Origin: Clostridium sp.
GTDB taxonomy: Bacteria; Bacillota; Clostridia; Oscillospirales; Acutalibacteraceae
Length of the DNA stretch: 64,000 nt
Assembly: GCA_023663865.1 (NCBI GenBank)
Contig: JAMPGU010000002.1
Span: 80,592 to 144,591, forward strand
Direction of reading: 5' to 3'
A program made the position numbers and the translations under genes. Shown here in pieces: positions 19,386 through 29,273 of the stretch; position 1 is the first letter of the stretch, and each line of letters starts with the position of its first letter. The notes beneath the pieces are model-generated. The model searched no databases, was not told the DNA's origin, and saw only the letters and a list, made by a program, of their open reading frames with translations.

Positions 19386-21074
19386 ATGTCAAAAATAGTG
19401 AAAGAAACAGAAAACAAATTAAAAAGTATAATTGATGAGGCAATTGCAAAGGCTATAGCTGCCGGTGACCTGCCAAACGCAGAAGCACCTGATTTTATTA
19501 TTGAAAAGCCTGCAAACAAGGCAAACGGTGATTTTTCAACCAATGTTGCTATGGCAGGTGCAAGAGCTTTCAAAAAAGCGCCCCGTATGATTGCAGAGAG
19601 CATTGTGGCTCAGATTGATTTGAAGGATACTTTATTTGAAAGAGTAGAAATAGCCGGACCTGGCTTTTTGAATTTCTACTTGTCTCAGAAGTATTATTCC
19701 GAAATACTTAAAGATATCTTTGCCTGCGGTGACAGCTATGGCAGATCGAATTACGGCGAAGGCAAAAAGGTATTGGTTGAATTCGTATCCGCCAACCCCA
19801 CAGGACCTATGCATATAGGCAACGCCCGCGGCGGTGCTATCGGTGACTGCTTGGCATCCGTGCTGGACTGGGCAGGATATGATGTCAACAGAGAGTTTTA
19901 TGTAAATGACGCAGGTAATCAAATTGAAAAGTTTGCAACCTCTTTGGAGGTCAGATATCTTCAGCATTACGACAACACAGTAGAAATGCCAGAGGATGCT
20001 TATCACGGTGCGGACATAACCGACCATGCAGAAAACTTTATAAATGAATTCGGTGATAAATACGTTAACTCCACCAGTGAGGAAAGACGCAAAGCACTTG
20101 TTGACTTTGCTCTGCCAAAAAACATTGCAGGTCTTGAACGTGACCTTGGCAGATACAGAATTACCTATGACAAATGGTTCAGAGAATCCACACTTCACAA
20201 TGACGGCTCTGTAAACAAAGTCATTGACGCCCTAAAGGAAAGAGGCGTAACCTATGAGCAGGATGGTGCTTTATGGTTTAAGGCATCAGAATTCGGCAAC
20301 GATAAGGATATAGTGCTTATCAGAGCAAATGGTCTTCCTACCTATATTGTTCCTGATATTGCATATCATTATAACAAACTTGTCACACGCGGCTACGACA
20401 AGGCTATAGATGTTCTCGGTGCAGACCACCACGGCTATGTTCCCAGAATGAAGGCTGCACTTACCGCCCTTGGACTGGATGCCAATCGTCTGGATGCTGT
20501 TATTATGCAGATGGTCAGACTGGTGCGTGAGGGTGAAACTATTAAGCTGTCAAAGCGTTCCGGCAAGGCAATAACATTAAATACCCTGATTGATGAAGTA
20601 CCATTAGATGCGGCAAGATTTTTCTTTAATCTTCGTGAGCCTAACTCTCATTTTGATTTCGATTTAGAGCTTGCTGCAAAGCAATCCAGTGAAAACCCGG
20701 TATACTATGTTCAGTACGCACACGCACGCATATGCTCTATTATCCGCAAGGCACAGGAGCAGGGTGCGCAGCTCAGAACACCTACCGACGAGGAGCTTTT
20801 GCTTCTTAACAGTGAAGAGGAAAAAGACTTAATCCGTCACCTTTCCGCACTGACAAATGAAATCATTACAGCTGCAAAAGCATATGACCCTGCTAAAATC
20901 ACCCATTATGTTGTGGAGCTTGCAACCCTGTTCCACAAATTTTACAATGCGCACCGCGTAATGACAGATGATGAGGCTCTTATGCAGGCAAGATTATATC
21001 TATGCACAGCTGTTAAGGATACAATTAAAAACATTTTAACTATGCTAAAAATCACAACACCAGAGGTAATGTGA
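19386..21074 (+). CDS. argS: Arginyl-tRNA synthetase
   Basis: This 562-residue class I synthetase attaches arginine to its tRNA. It has the Arg-specific N-terminal additional domain, the HIGH-type motif in PTGPMHIGNARGG, the KMSKS-equivalent region around IKLSKRSGKAITL and the C-terminal DALR anticodon-binding domain ending near YLCTAVKDTIKNILTML. The length is normal. An AGGAG ribosome site precedes the ATG. It is the third gene of the ddl operon. Confidence 0.97.
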   Translation: MSKIVKETENKLKSIIDEAIAKAIAAGDLPNAEAPDFIIEKPANKANGDFSTNVAMAGARAFKKAPRMIAESIVAQIDLKDTLFERVEIAGPGFLNFYLSQKYYSEILKDIFACGDSYGRSNYGEGKKVLVEFVSANPTGPMHIGNARGGAIGDCLASVLDWAGYDVNREFYVNDAGNQIEKFATSLEVRYLQHYDNTVEMPEDAYHGADITDHAENFINEFGDKYVNSTSEERRKALVDFALPKNIAGLERDLGRYRITYDKWFRESTLHNDGSVNKVIDALKERGVTYEQDGALWFKASEFGNDKDIVLIRANGLPTYIVPDIAYHYNKLVTRGYDKAIDVLGADHHGYVPRMKAALTALGLDANRLDAVIMQMVRLVREGETIKLSKRSGKAITLNTLIDEVPLDAARFFFNLREPNSHFDFDLELAAKQSSENPVYYVQYAHARICSIIRKAQEQGAQLRTPTDEELLLLNSEEEKDLIRHLSALTNEIITAAKAYDPAKITHYVVELATLFHKFYNAHRVMTDDEALMQARLYLCTAVKDTIKNILTMLKITTPEVM

Positions 21075-21086
21075 GAGAGGTAACAA

Positions 21087-22499
21087 ATGGCGCAATTAAA
21101 AAGCAAGATACTGCACGGTATCGGCAACCAAATTTTTAAGTATATCTATAAAGATCCAAAAAGGAATATTTTAAAGCTTATAAAAATTGGCAAGGCTGTT
21201 ACCGGCAATATGTATCCGGAAAGCACCTTTACAAAGCCAATAGAAATACTGAATGACAGCAGCAATATATGGCACGATTTTCTGTTTAACGGTCTTGATG
21301 ATATCGACCATGATCTTTTGAAAAAAGCAGTACTGACCTTTGGTATTGATCTTGGTCTTATCGGTACATCCACACTGCGCAGAAAGCGTGACGAGGAGCA
21401 TTGCAATATTCCTTGGGTAGTTTTGATGGATCCAACCTCTGCCTGTAATATGAAATGCAAGGGCTGCTGGGCATCGGAATATGGTCATAACTCAAACCTA
21501 ACTCTGGATGAAATGCGCAGAATTGTTCGTGAGTGCAAGGCGCTGGGTACACATTTCTTTATGTACACCGGTGGTGAGCCTCTTATCAGAAAAGAGGATA
21601 TCATTACGGTTGCTAGAGAAAACAGCGATTGTCTGTTTTTAGCCTACACAAACGGCACACTTGTTGATGACAAATTCTGTGAGGATATAAAGGCTTGCGG
21701 AAATTTGGCGCTTGCACTGTCCATTGAGGGCAATGAATATACGACAGATCTGCGTCGCGGAGACGGTGCATATCAAAGAACACTGAAAGCTATGCAGCTT
21801 TTAAAGAAGCACAAATGCCTGTTTGGCACATCTGTCTGCTACACAAGTCAGAATTATGAGGCTGTCACCAGCGATGAATTCTATGACCTGCTTATAGAAA
21901 ACGGTGCAAAATATGCTTGGTATTTCCACTATATGCCCGTGGGCAGTGACTCGGATACAAGCCTGCTTCTGTCTCCTGAACAGCGTGAACACGTTTACCG
22001 TGAAATAAGAGCAAAGCGAAGTGCAAAAACAGGCAAGCCGATTTTCACTGTTGACTTCCAAAACGATGCCGAATTTGTTGGCGGCTGTATTGCAGGCGGC
22101 AGAAACTACTTCCACATCAACAGTGAGGGGGATGTTGAGCCCTGCGTATTTGTTCACTACAGTGACTCAAACATCAGAGAAAAGAGCATCATTGAATGTC
22201 TCAAGGCTCCTCTGTTTAAGGAATATTACAAGGGACAACCCTTTAATGATAATATGCTGCGTCCCTGTCCGATGCTTGAAAACCCGCAGGCTCTGCGCAA
22301 GATAGTGCATAAAACCGGCGCAAAATCAACCAATCTTGCCCATCCGGAAAGTGCGGAGGAGCTGTGCTCAAAATGCGATGCATACGCGAAAGCATGGGCA
22401 CCGAGGGCAAAGGATATATGGGAGGAGCAGGAGCGCTTCCATCCATTCACCCAGTACTACCGCGACACACCGGAAGGCAAAGCGGAGCTGAATCAATAA
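21087..22499 (+). CDS. Radical SAM protein with C-terminal SPASM-like cysteines
   Basis: This 470-residue protein has a helical N-terminal extension of about 110 residues before the radical SAM core. The core carries CNMKCKGCW (CxxxCxxC, binding the SAM [4Fe-4S] cluster) and the GGEPL motif. The C-terminal part has further cysteines (VEPCVFVHYS, RPCPML, ELCSKCDAY) that suggest an auxiliary cluster as in SPASM-type enzymes. It starts 12 bases after argS and ends at a strong terminator. The substrate is unknown; no precursor peptide gene was seen next to it. Confidence 0.85.
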   Translation: MAQLKSKILHGIGNQIFKYIYKDPKRNILKLIKIGKAVTGNMYPESTFTKPIEILNDSSNIWHDFLFNGLDDIDHDLLKKAVLTFGIDLGLIGTSTLRRKRDEEHCNIPWVVLMDPTSACNMKCKGCWASEYGHNSNLTLDEMRRIVRECKALGTHFFMYTGGEPLIRKEDIITVARENSDCLFLAYTNGTLVDDKFCEDIKACGNLALALSIEGNEYTTDLRRGDGAYQRTLKAMQLLKKHKCLFGTSVCYTSQNYEAVTSDEFYDLLIENGAKYAWYFHYMPVGSDSDTSLLLSPEQREHVYREIRAKRSAKTGKPIFTVDFQNDAEFVGGCIAGGRNYFHINSEGDVEPCVFVHYSDSNIREKSIIECLKAPLFKEYYKGQPFNDNMLRPCPMLENPQALRKIVHKTGAKSTNLAHPESAEELCSKCDAYAKAWAPRAKDIWEEQERFHPFTQYYRDTPEGKAELNQ

Positions 22500-22518
22500 T
22501 AAAATATAATGCTTATAA

Positions 22519-22550
22519 AGAAAGGGCAGAGGTTAAACCTCTGCCCTTTT
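22519..22550 (+). terminator. Terminator of the ddl-argS-radical SAM operon
   Basis: AAAGGGCAGAGGT and ACCTCTGCCCTTT form a perfect 13-base stem with a short loop followed by T residues. Confidence 0.92.
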
Positions 22551-22576
22551 ATATATCATTTAATAGCATTATTACA

Positions 22577-23416
22577 CTATTCAATTGGTGTCAAATTTTT
22601 CAGGCTGACATCCATAATTGGTGCAGAATGGGTAAGCGCACCGCAGGATACAAAATCCACACCTACATCTGCAATTGACTTCAGTCTCTCCTTGGTAACA
22701 TTTCCGGAGCACTCTGTTTCTGCCCTGCCTGCAATCAGCTCCACTGCCCTGCGCATGGTTTCGTTATCCATATTATCCAGCATAATGATATCAGCACCGG
22801 CTTCAACTGCTTCCTGAACCTGCTCCAGCGTTTCTGTCTCTATCTCAATTTTACGGACAAAAGGCGCATATGCCTTTGCCATTTGAATTGCCTTAGTAAT
22901 GGAGCCTGCTGCACCGATATGATTATCCTTCAAAAGAACACCGTCGGATAAATTATATCTGTGATTTGTAGCACCGCCAACAGTAACTGCGTACTTTTCA
23001 AAGGGACGCATATTCGGTGTTGTCTTTCGTGTATCAAGAAGCGTAGTTGACGTTCCCTCAAGCTCCTTCATATATTCTCTTGTAATAGTTGCAATACCGC
23101 TCATACGCTGCAGATAATTCAGTCCTGTACGCTCACCGCTTAATATTGCTTTTATATCGCCATAAATAACACCAAGCAAATCCCCGCTCTTCACTTCGTC
23201 GCCATCCTTGAAATTGGCTTCAAATCTGCTGGTTTCATCAAGCAGCTCAAAGGTGCGTTTAAAAATATCAAGACCGCATATAATTCCATCCTGCTTGCAT
23301 ATCAGCTCCGCCTTACCCTGCTTGTCCTGAGGCATAACAGCATTTGTTGATACATCCTCAGAAGTTATATCCTCTTTTAATGTGTTCCAAATATATTGGT
23401 CAACATTAATTTTCAT
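22577..23416 (-). CDS. nadC: Nicotinate-nucleotide pyrophosphorylase (carboxylating)
   Basis: This 279-residue enzyme converts quinolinate and PRPP to nicotinate mononucleotide in NAD synthesis. It has LxEDITSEDVST near the N-terminus, LNYLQRMSGIATITREY, DTRKTTPNMRPFEKYAV, GGATNHRYNLSDGVLLKDNH and the C-terminal barrel signature IMLDNMD. The ATG at 23416 overlaps the end of nadB by 11 bases, implying translational coupling; a longer in-frame start ten codons upstream would extend further into nadB. Confidence 0.95.
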   Translation of the reverse strand: MKINVDQYIWNTLKEDITSEDVSTNAVMPQDKQGKAELICKQDGIICGLDIFKRTFELLDETSRFEANFKDGDEVKSGDLLGVIYGDIKAILSGERTGLNYLQRMSGIATITREYMKELEGTSTTLLDTRKTTPNMRPFEKYAVTVGGATNHRYNLSDGVLLKDNHIGAAGSITKAIQMAKAYAPFVRKIEIETETLEQVQEAVEAGADIIMLDNMDNETMRRAVELIAGRAETECSGNVTKERLKSIADVGVDFVSCGALTHSAPIMDVSLKNLTPIE

Positions 23417-24731
23417 TGTTACACCATTTATCATAAAATTCTTCATCCTTTTCTTTTATTTCTGCCATAATAAGATTTTTAAATTCTTTTTGAATTGTTT
23501 TCTTATCCGGATACACCTTCAGGTCAATATTCAAAGGTGCAACAGACTTTTCAGTATTATCATCTGCAATGAGCTGTGCTGCCCTTTTTGCAAACACAAG
23601 ACTTTCCAAAAGAGAGTTTGAGGCAAGCCTGTTTTTACCGTGAACACCGTTGCAAGCCGTTTCGCCCACTGCATAAAGATGCTCCATAGATGTCTGTCCG
23701 TTTATATCGGTTTTTACACCGCCCATCATATAATGCTGTGCCGGCGTAACCGGAACCTTGTCCTTTGTTATATCATAGCCCTCATCCATACAAGCCTCAA
23801 AAATATTAGGAAATCTGACGCTTGCCTCCTCACTCGTCATTGTCGGCAGAGTAATATACACATGGTCCGTTTCAAACTTATTCATTTCTTCAACAATAGC
23901 GTTTGTAACCACATCACGGGGAAGAAGTTCGTCTACAAAGCGTTCTCCCTTTTCATTAAGAAGTACAGCGCCCTCGCCTCTGACACTTTCGCTGATTAAA
24001 AATCTTCTGCCCTTTTTCTTGCTGTAGAGTGTGGTGGGATGAATTTGTATATAGTTCATATCCTGCAGTGCCACATTATGCTTTAACGCCAGAGCAAAGC
24101 TGTCACCGGTGATATGGGGATAATTGGTTGAATTTAAGAACAATCCTCCGATACCGCCGGTAGCAAGAATAATATCTCTTGCTACAATAGCGCCCATTTC
24201 ACCGTACTCATCCTCACAAACGATACCATAGCAGGTATTATTTTTTTCGATAAAGTCTATCATCGTTGTCTGCGTAACCAAGGTAATATTGCTGCGCTTC
24301 TTGGCTATATTAAGCAGTGTTGCAGTAATTTCCTTACCTGTCTCATCCTTATGATGCAGAATACGGTTTTGCCTGTGTGCGCCCTCTCTTGTATAATCAA
24401 AATCTCCCGCTTCATCGGTATCAAATTTAACACCAAGCTCTACAAGCGTACCGATTACATCTGTCGATGACTCGATCATTACCCTGACAGATTCAGGATT
24501 GTTTTCATAATGACCTGCCTTCATCGTATCCTCAAAATAGCAATTAAAATCATCAATGCTTTTGAGCACACACACGCCGCCCTGGGCAAGATATGAATCA
24601 CATTCTTTTAAATCCTCTTTGGTAATAACAAGAATATCCTTGTTGCTAGGCAGGCATAATGCCGCAAATAATCCTGCCACTCCGCTTCCTACTATTACCA
24701 CATCAGTTTTAATACAATCCTTAATTTCCAT
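23406..24731 (-). CDS. nadB: L-aspartate oxidase
   Basis: This flavoprotein oxidises L-aspartate to iminoaspartate for quinolinate synthesis. It shows the FAD-binding GSGVAGLFAALCL at the N-terminus, GAHRQNRILHHKDETGKEI, the catalytic-loop SVRGEGAVLLNEKGERFVDE, the PAQHYMMGGVKTD signature and GETACNGVHGKNRLASNSLLE. At 441 residues it is about 90 shorter than the Escherichia coli type because the C-terminal helical domain is reduced, as is common in Clostridia. nadC overlaps its 3' end. nadA is not in the window, so quinolinate synthase must be encoded elsewhere. Confidence 0.95.
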   Translation of the reverse strand: MEIKDCIKTDVVIVGSGVAGLFAALCLPSNKDILVITKEDLKECDSYLAQGGVCVLKSIDDFNCYFEDTMKAGHYENNPESVRVMIESSTDVIGTLVELGVKFDTDEAGDFDYTREGAHRQNRILHHKDETGKEITATLLNIAKKRSNITLVTQTTMIDFIEKNNTCYGIVCEDEYGEMGAIVARDIILATGGIGGLFLNSTNYPHITGDSFALALKHNVALQDMNYIQIHPTTLYSKKKGRRFLISESVRGEGAVLLNEKGERFVDELLPRDVVTNAIVEEMNKFETDHVYITLPTMTSEEASVRFPNIFEACMDEGYDITKDKVPVTPAQHYMMGGVKTDINGQTSMEHLYAVGETACNGVHGKNRLASNSLLESLVFAKRAAQLIADDNTEKSVAPLNIDLKVYPDKKTIQKEFKNLIMAEIKEKDEEFYDKWCNNEN

Positions 24732-24866
24732 AGTTTAATTCATAATTTCTCCTACCAGTGTGAAACAGTATATCTAATTTAAGTTATACTTATTCTAATA
24801 TATAATTTTTTTTGCGTATTGTCAAGATGTAACGGATATGGTAGAATTTTATAGGGTGTAATAAAT

Positions 24867-25433
24867 ATGAATGTTTTTGATTTTGACAATACAATTTATG
24901 ACGGCGAAACACTGGTCGACTTTATTTTATACTACATAAAAACCGACCCGAGAATATGGAAATATGTCCCCAAGCTGCTTTGGATATACTTTAAGGACAG
25001 CTTTCATTTATTTACTGTTGAAGATGCCATAAAGGCATATGCAGGCTTTCTTGAGGGATACTACACAAAGATAAATACAATTGAAGAGGACGTCATAAAA
25101 TTCTGGGATAAGAACGAGAAAAAAATCAAGCCTTGGTACAATACGGTTCGCAGGGAGGATGATATCATCGTATCCGGCTCAACCGATTTTCTTCTTGATG
25201 AAATTATGAAGCGTATGGGCATAAAAAATTATGTAGGCTCCTCCATTGATAAGCACAGCGGAAAATTCAAGCGCCTGTGCTTTTTAGAAAACAAGGTGAA
25301 AATTTTCAACGAGCTGTATCCTGACGCACATATTGATAACTTTTATACCGATTCCATGAACGACAAGGCAATGATGGATATTGCCGACCATGTCTTTTTT
25401 GTTACCGGAGATAAACTTGAACAAATAAAATAA
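24867..25433 (+). CDS. HAD-superfamily phosphatase
   Basis: This 188-residue protein has the HAD nucleophile motif VFDFDNTIYDG at its N-terminus, motif II IVSGSTD, a conserved lysine region and the acidic motif IV FYTDSMNDKAMM. It has a helical cap between motifs I and II, resembling SerB-type class I HAD enzymes. The substrate is not predictable. It is followed after 9 bases, in the same reading frame, by a metallophosphoesterase gene, so the two are probably co-transcribed. Confidence 0.85.
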   Translation: MNVFDFDNTIYDGETLVDFILYYIKTDPRIWKYVPKLLWIYFKDSFHLFTVEDAIKAYAGFLEGYYTKINTIEEDVIKFWDKNEKKIKPWYNTVRREDDIIVSGSTDFLLDEIMKRMGIKNYVGSSIDKHSGKFKRLCFLENKVKIFNELYPDAHIDNFYTDSMNDKAMMDIADHVFFVTGDKLEQIK

Positions 25434-25442
25434 GGGGATAAA

Positions 25443-26819
25443 ATTAAGCTGAAATTAACATTTATTGCAGATACACATCATTACAGTAAAACACTCGGCA
25501 CCGACGGCAGACAGTACGAGCTGCGTTCAGGCTCAGATCAGAAATGCCTTGCAGAGACCGATGAAATCATTGATGCTGCATTTGAGGAAATCGGAAACAG
25601 CGATACAAATTACGTACTGATAGCCGGTGATGTAACAAACGACGGCGAAATGGTATCGCATCTTGAATTCAGAGAAAAGCTGTACAAGCTGAAAGAAAAG
25701 AAGCCTGTGTATTTAATCACTGCAACTCACGACTGGTGCTGTGACCAAAATCCCAGAAGATATGACGGTGACAAGGTCTATCACGATGTGCCGATTATGA
25801 CCAGTAAAGAACTGCCTGAATTCTACAAGGATTTCGGACCAAATGACGCAATAAGCATTTACACTACCTTTATTGGTACCTGCTCATACGTTGTTCAGCT
25901 GAATGAGAAGGTACGCCTGCTTGCTTTGAATGATGACAAAAATGAAAATTATCATGCAGGCTTTACCGAGGCGCATTTTTTGTGGATCGAAGAACAGCTC
26001 AAAAAGGCAAAGGATGACGGCTGTTTGATGATAGGTATGGAGCATCATCTGCTGACGCCCCATATAAGCCCGCTTATTACCGGAGGCGGAACCTGTGTTG
26101 CAGACCGAGAGTACGTTGCTTCACGCCTTGCCGACGCAGGTCTGAGGTATATGTTTGTAGGTCATTCCCACATACAGAATACGACCAGCTTTAAATCTGT
26201 TGCCGGAAACACAATAACCGAGATTAATGTAGGCTCACTGGTAGGGTATCCTGCACCTATGGTAAATGTAACCGTGAATGAGGATATGACCCTCAGCTAT
26301 GAGGTTAAAAGACTGAAAGAATTTAAAATAAACAACAACACTGTTGATGCACAGGAATATTTAAAGGAGCATGCATTAGCACTAATCCACAGAATAATTG
26401 AAGCACCAAGCCGCAGCGAATTCTGTGACAGACTGACTGCACTGCAGCTGAATGGTGAAAAATTTAAAAAATTCTATAAAATCATAAAACCGCTGCTGGA
26501 ACGGCTCAGAACAGGTACGGTTATGGATTTATACAGCAAATTAAAAAAGCTTGGACTTTCCGGCACAATGGATGAAAATATTGTCAAAAAATTTGCTGAT
26601 AAAAAGATCATGGATTTTGCCGATCAGATTATGCTGTCCGCCTTTGACGGAAGTGTGACAAAATATAAAAGAACGGATGATTATTACAAGCTGGTAATGT
26701 CCGTAATTACAATTCCAAGCAGGCTGTTTAAAAAGAATAACGACTGCAAAAAACTAATTTTTGCAATTGATGCAATCCTCACCGGCGGACGTTTTGATAA
26801 TCAAAAAGATATTATTTAA
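25443..26819 (+). CDS. Calcineurin-like metallophosphoesterase with apparent ATT start
   Basis: The 458-residue frame includes the metal motifs FIADTHHY, LIAGDVTNDGE, TATHDW (in place of the usual GNHD), GMEHHLLTPH and GHSHIQN, followed by a helical C-terminal half of unknown role. The first motif lies upstream of the first ATG (25650), so translation must start earlier. No ATG, GTG or TTG exists between the previous stop (25433) and the motif. An ATT at 25443, five bases after AAGGGG, gives a natural MKLKLTFIADTHHY start; CTG at 25449 is the alternative. Either a rare start codon is used or a point change removed an ATG. Confidence 0.85.
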   Translation: MKLKLTFIADTHHYSKTLGTDGRQYELRSGSDQKCLAETDEIIDAAFEEIGNSDTNYVLIAGDVTNDGEMVSHLEFREKLYKLKEKKPVYLITATHDWCCDQNPRRYDGDKVYHDVPIMTSKELPEFYKDFGPNDAISIYTTFIGTCSYVVQLNEKVRLLALNDDKNENYHAGFTEAHFLWIEEQLKKAKDDGCLMIGMEHHLLTPHISPLITGGGTCVADREYVASRLADAGLRYMFVGHSHIQNTTSFKSVAGNTITEINVGSLVGYPAPMVNVTVNEDMTLSYEVKRLKEFKINNNTVDAQEYLKEHALALIHRIIEAPSRSEFCDRLTALQLNGEKFKKFYKIIKPLLERLRTGTVMDLYSKLKKLGLSGTMDENIVKKFADKKIMDFADQIMLSAFDGSVTKYKRTDDYYKLVMSVITIPSRLFKKNNDCKKLIFAIDAILTGGRFDNQKDII

Positions 26820-27134
26820 AATAAATGTGTCGAATATTCAAATATATATTGACTTTCGCTCTCTTATGTGTTACTCTTTTGTTACCGTTTTGACACACAA
26901 TATTTTGTTTTAAAACAGCGAATTTATTGCTATACACAATATATCGTATGTCATCTAAACGAATTCGACAAAATAAACACAATTTATAATAGTTACATTT
27001 TGGATAAAATATCCGTGATTTAATTTATTTTATCCGTACTTTTTGATATAATGTTTTTGTTTATTAATACATATTCGTTTGCAAACTGCAAATTATAACT
27101 ATAGCATGTAACCTATGAGAGAGGTGAATTTTTC
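26820..27134 (+). promoter_or_regulatory. murA upstream region with promoter-like elements
   Basis: This 315-base gap has no gene. A TATAAT at 27047-27052 is preceded at 17 bases by a weak TTTATT. The dyad GGATAAAAT/ATTTTATCC (27002-27010 with 27027-27035) overlaps the -35 area and also contains two direct TATCCGT copies, so it could bind a regulator. Another TTGACA-like element lies near 26900. The assignment is tentative. Confidence 0.4.
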
Positions 27135-28421
27135 TTGGAAAATTTTGTAATACAAGGTGGCAGCGAGTTATTCGGCGAGGTTAACATCAGCGGTGCAAAA
27201 AATGCCGCTGTTGCAATTATTCCTGCTGCACTTCTTGCTGATGATGTAGTACGTATTGAAAATATTCCAAACATTAGCGACGTTAGTTTAATTATCCAAA
27301 TTCTTGACAGCATGGGTGCTGATATAAAAATGATAAATAAAAATACCATAGAAATTGATTCTCGTGGTATTTCCTGCAAGCCTGTTCCTTACGAGCTTGC
27401 ATCTCATTTCAGAGCCAGCTATTACCTTATCGGTACAATGCTCGGCAGATTTAAAAATGCCGAGGTTGCCATGCCGGGTGGCTGTGACTTTGGTACTCGC
27501 CCTATTGATTTGCATATTAAAGGCTTTCAGATGCTTGGAGCAAAGGTGGATATCATTAACGGTATGGTTTGTGCCAAGGCTGACAAGCTGGTTGGTGCAT
27601 CAATCTATATGGATAATGTTTCTGTTGGTGCAACAATGAATGTTATGCTGGCAGCTGTTTTGGCCCGCGGATTAACAATTATCGAGAATGCTGCTAAAGA
27701 GCCTCATATTGTTGACCTTGCAAACTTCCTGAATTCTATGGGTGCTGATGTCAGAGGTGCCGGTACGGATGTAATCAAAATCAGAGGTGTGGAGAAGCTT
27801 CATGGCTGCACATATTCTATTATCCCTGACCAGATTGAGGCAGGCACATATATGGTAGCAGCTGCTGCCTGCGGCGGCGACGTGCTGATAAAAAATGTTA
27901 TCCCTAAGCATTTGGAGTCCATAAGCGCTAAGCTGGAGGAAGCCGGTGCAGAAATCATTGAGTATGATGATGCCGTTCGTGTAACCCGTTTTAAGCCTTT
28001 AACAAAGTGCAATGTTAAGACTATGCCTCACCCGGGCTTTCCTACGGATATGCAGCCTCAAATGGCTGTGCTGTTGTCTGTAGCAAAGGGGACAAGCATT
28101 TTGTCCGAAAGTGTTTGGGACAATCGTTTTCAGTATGTAGGTCAGCTTCTTCGTATGGGCGCAGACATTCAGGTTGACGGTAAAATCGCAGTTATTGAAG
28201 GTGTTGATACCCTCAGCGGTGTAAGCGTTAAGGCTACCGACCTTCGTGCAGGTGCCGCTATGATTATTGCCGGGCTTGTAGCAAATGGCGAAACCACTGT
28301 TGAGGATATCCAGTACATCGACAGAGGTTACGAAAATATAGTTGAAAAAATCACTACCCTTGGCGGAAGTATTAAGAGAATAACTATAAACGAGCCTGAC
28401 ACGGTGGTAGAAGCAGGTTAA
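27135..28421 (+). CDS. murA: UDP-N-acetylglucosamine 1-carboxyvinyltransferase
   Basis: This 428-residue enzyme transfers enolpyruvate from PEP to UDP-GlcNAc, the first committed step of peptidoglycan synthesis. K22 and N23 (SGAKNAAVA) and the PEP-attacking cysteine C117 in MPGGCDFGTRPIDLH are present, so the enzyme should be fosfomycin-sensitive. Translation starts at TTG 27135 behind GAGAGAGGTG; there is no in-frame ATG before the conserved ENFVIQGG. It is a single gene ending at its own terminator. Confidence 0.96.
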   Translation: MENFVIQGGSELFGEVNISGAKNAAVAIIPAALLADDVVRIENIPNISDVSLIIQILDSMGADIKMINKNTIEIDSRGISCKPVPYELASHFRASYYLIGTMLGRFKNAEVAMPGGCDFGTRPIDLHIKGFQMLGAKVDIINGMVCAKADKLVGASIYMDNVSVGATMNVMLAAVLARGLTIIENAAKEPHIVDLANFLNSMGADVRGAGTDVIKIRGVEKLHGCTYSIIPDQIEAGTYMVAAAACGGDVLIKNVIPKHLESISAKLEEAGAEIIEYDDAVRVTRFKPLTKCNVKTMPHPGFPTDMQPQMAVLLSVAKGTSILSESVWDNRFQYVGQLLRMGADIQVDGKIAVIEGVDTLSGVSVKATDLRAGAAMIIAGLVANGETTVEDIQYIDRGYENIVEKITTLGGSIKRITINEPDTVVEAG

Positions 28422-28434
28422 TAAAAAATTTCAG

Positions 28435-28471
28435 AGCGTATCGTTCATCATCAAAAACGATACGCTTTTTT
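28435..28471 (+). terminator. Terminator of murA
   Basis: AGCGTATCGTT and AACGATACGCT form a perfect 11-base stem followed by a run of T residues. Confidence 0.93.
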
Positions 28472-28484
28472 GTCGGAGAGATAT

Positions 28485-29273
28485 ATGGCTAAGGTTTGTC
28501 AGCTGTTTTCAGGCAGCAGCGGAAATTCAATACTCATATCCTATAAGGAGCATCATTTTTTGGTGGATATCGGCGTTTCGGCTAAGAAGTGCGAAAATGC
28601 GCTTATTGCCCTTGGAATTCATCCGGATGACATTGATGCAATATTCATAACGCATGAACACAAGGATCATTGCAGCGGTGTCCGTGTCTTTTCCTGCAAG
28701 CATAACACACCGGTGTATGCAGCGGCAGACTGTCTTGAAGAAATGTACATAAACGGCACCATAAACGAAAAAGTAAATGCAGAAAAAATTGAATACCGTA
28801 TGGAGCTATGCGACACAGAAGTACTGACCTTCAAGCAAAGCCACGACAGTGTAGACTGCATCGGTTATCGCTTTAATCTTCCAAACGGTATCAGCATCTG
28901 CGTTTGTACGGACACAGGATACATAACAGACAACGCAAGAGAAATCTGCAGCGGAGCAGATTTAATTTTTATTGAATCCAATCATGAAGTCTCTATGGTG
29001 CAAAACGGACCATATCCTTATCCCCTCAAGCAAAGAATTCTTGGTACAAAGGGGCATTTATCCAATTTTGCCTGCGGTGAATTTATAAAGGAGCTGGCAA
29101 ATTCCGGCACCAAACGATTTGTACTTGCCCATTTAAGCAGAGAAAATAATATGCCCGATATAGCGAGACAGACAGCCATTGCCAGCCTGAGCGAGATTGG
29201 TCTCACGGAGGGTATAGATTACAGACTTTATGTATCTTCTCCTGAGAACAGAGGCAGAGGTATTGCACTATGA
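28485..29273 (+). CDS. walJ: WalJ/YycJ-type metallo-beta-lactamase fold hydrolase
   Basis: This 262-residue protein has the metal-binding THEHKDH motif, an N-terminal FSGSSGNSILI and a C-terminal LAHLSRENN, as in WalJ (YycJ), which is linked to coordination of replication, division and wall metabolism. The ATG at 28485 behind GGAGAG was chosen; an in-frame TTG at 28470 lies inside the murA terminator T tract. The stop overlaps the rlmH start by 4 bases (ATGA). Confidence 0.88.
   Translation: MAKVCQLFSGSSGNSILISYKEHHFLVDIGVSAKKCENALIALGIHPDDIDAIFITHEHKDHCSGVRVFSCKHNTPVYAAADCLEEMYINGTINEKVNAEKIEYRMELCDTEVLTFKQSHDSVDCIGYRFNLPNGISICVCTDTGYITDNAREICSGADLIFIESNHEVSMVQNGPYPYPLKQRILGTKGHLSNFACGEFIKELANSGTKRFVLAHLSRENNMPDIARQTAIASLSEIGLTEGIDYRLYVSSPENRGRGIAL

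Noticed and set aside
19632..20198. A 188-residue minus-strand frame inside argS
   Set aside because: It is antisense to conserved argS coding sequence and lacks any signal of its own.
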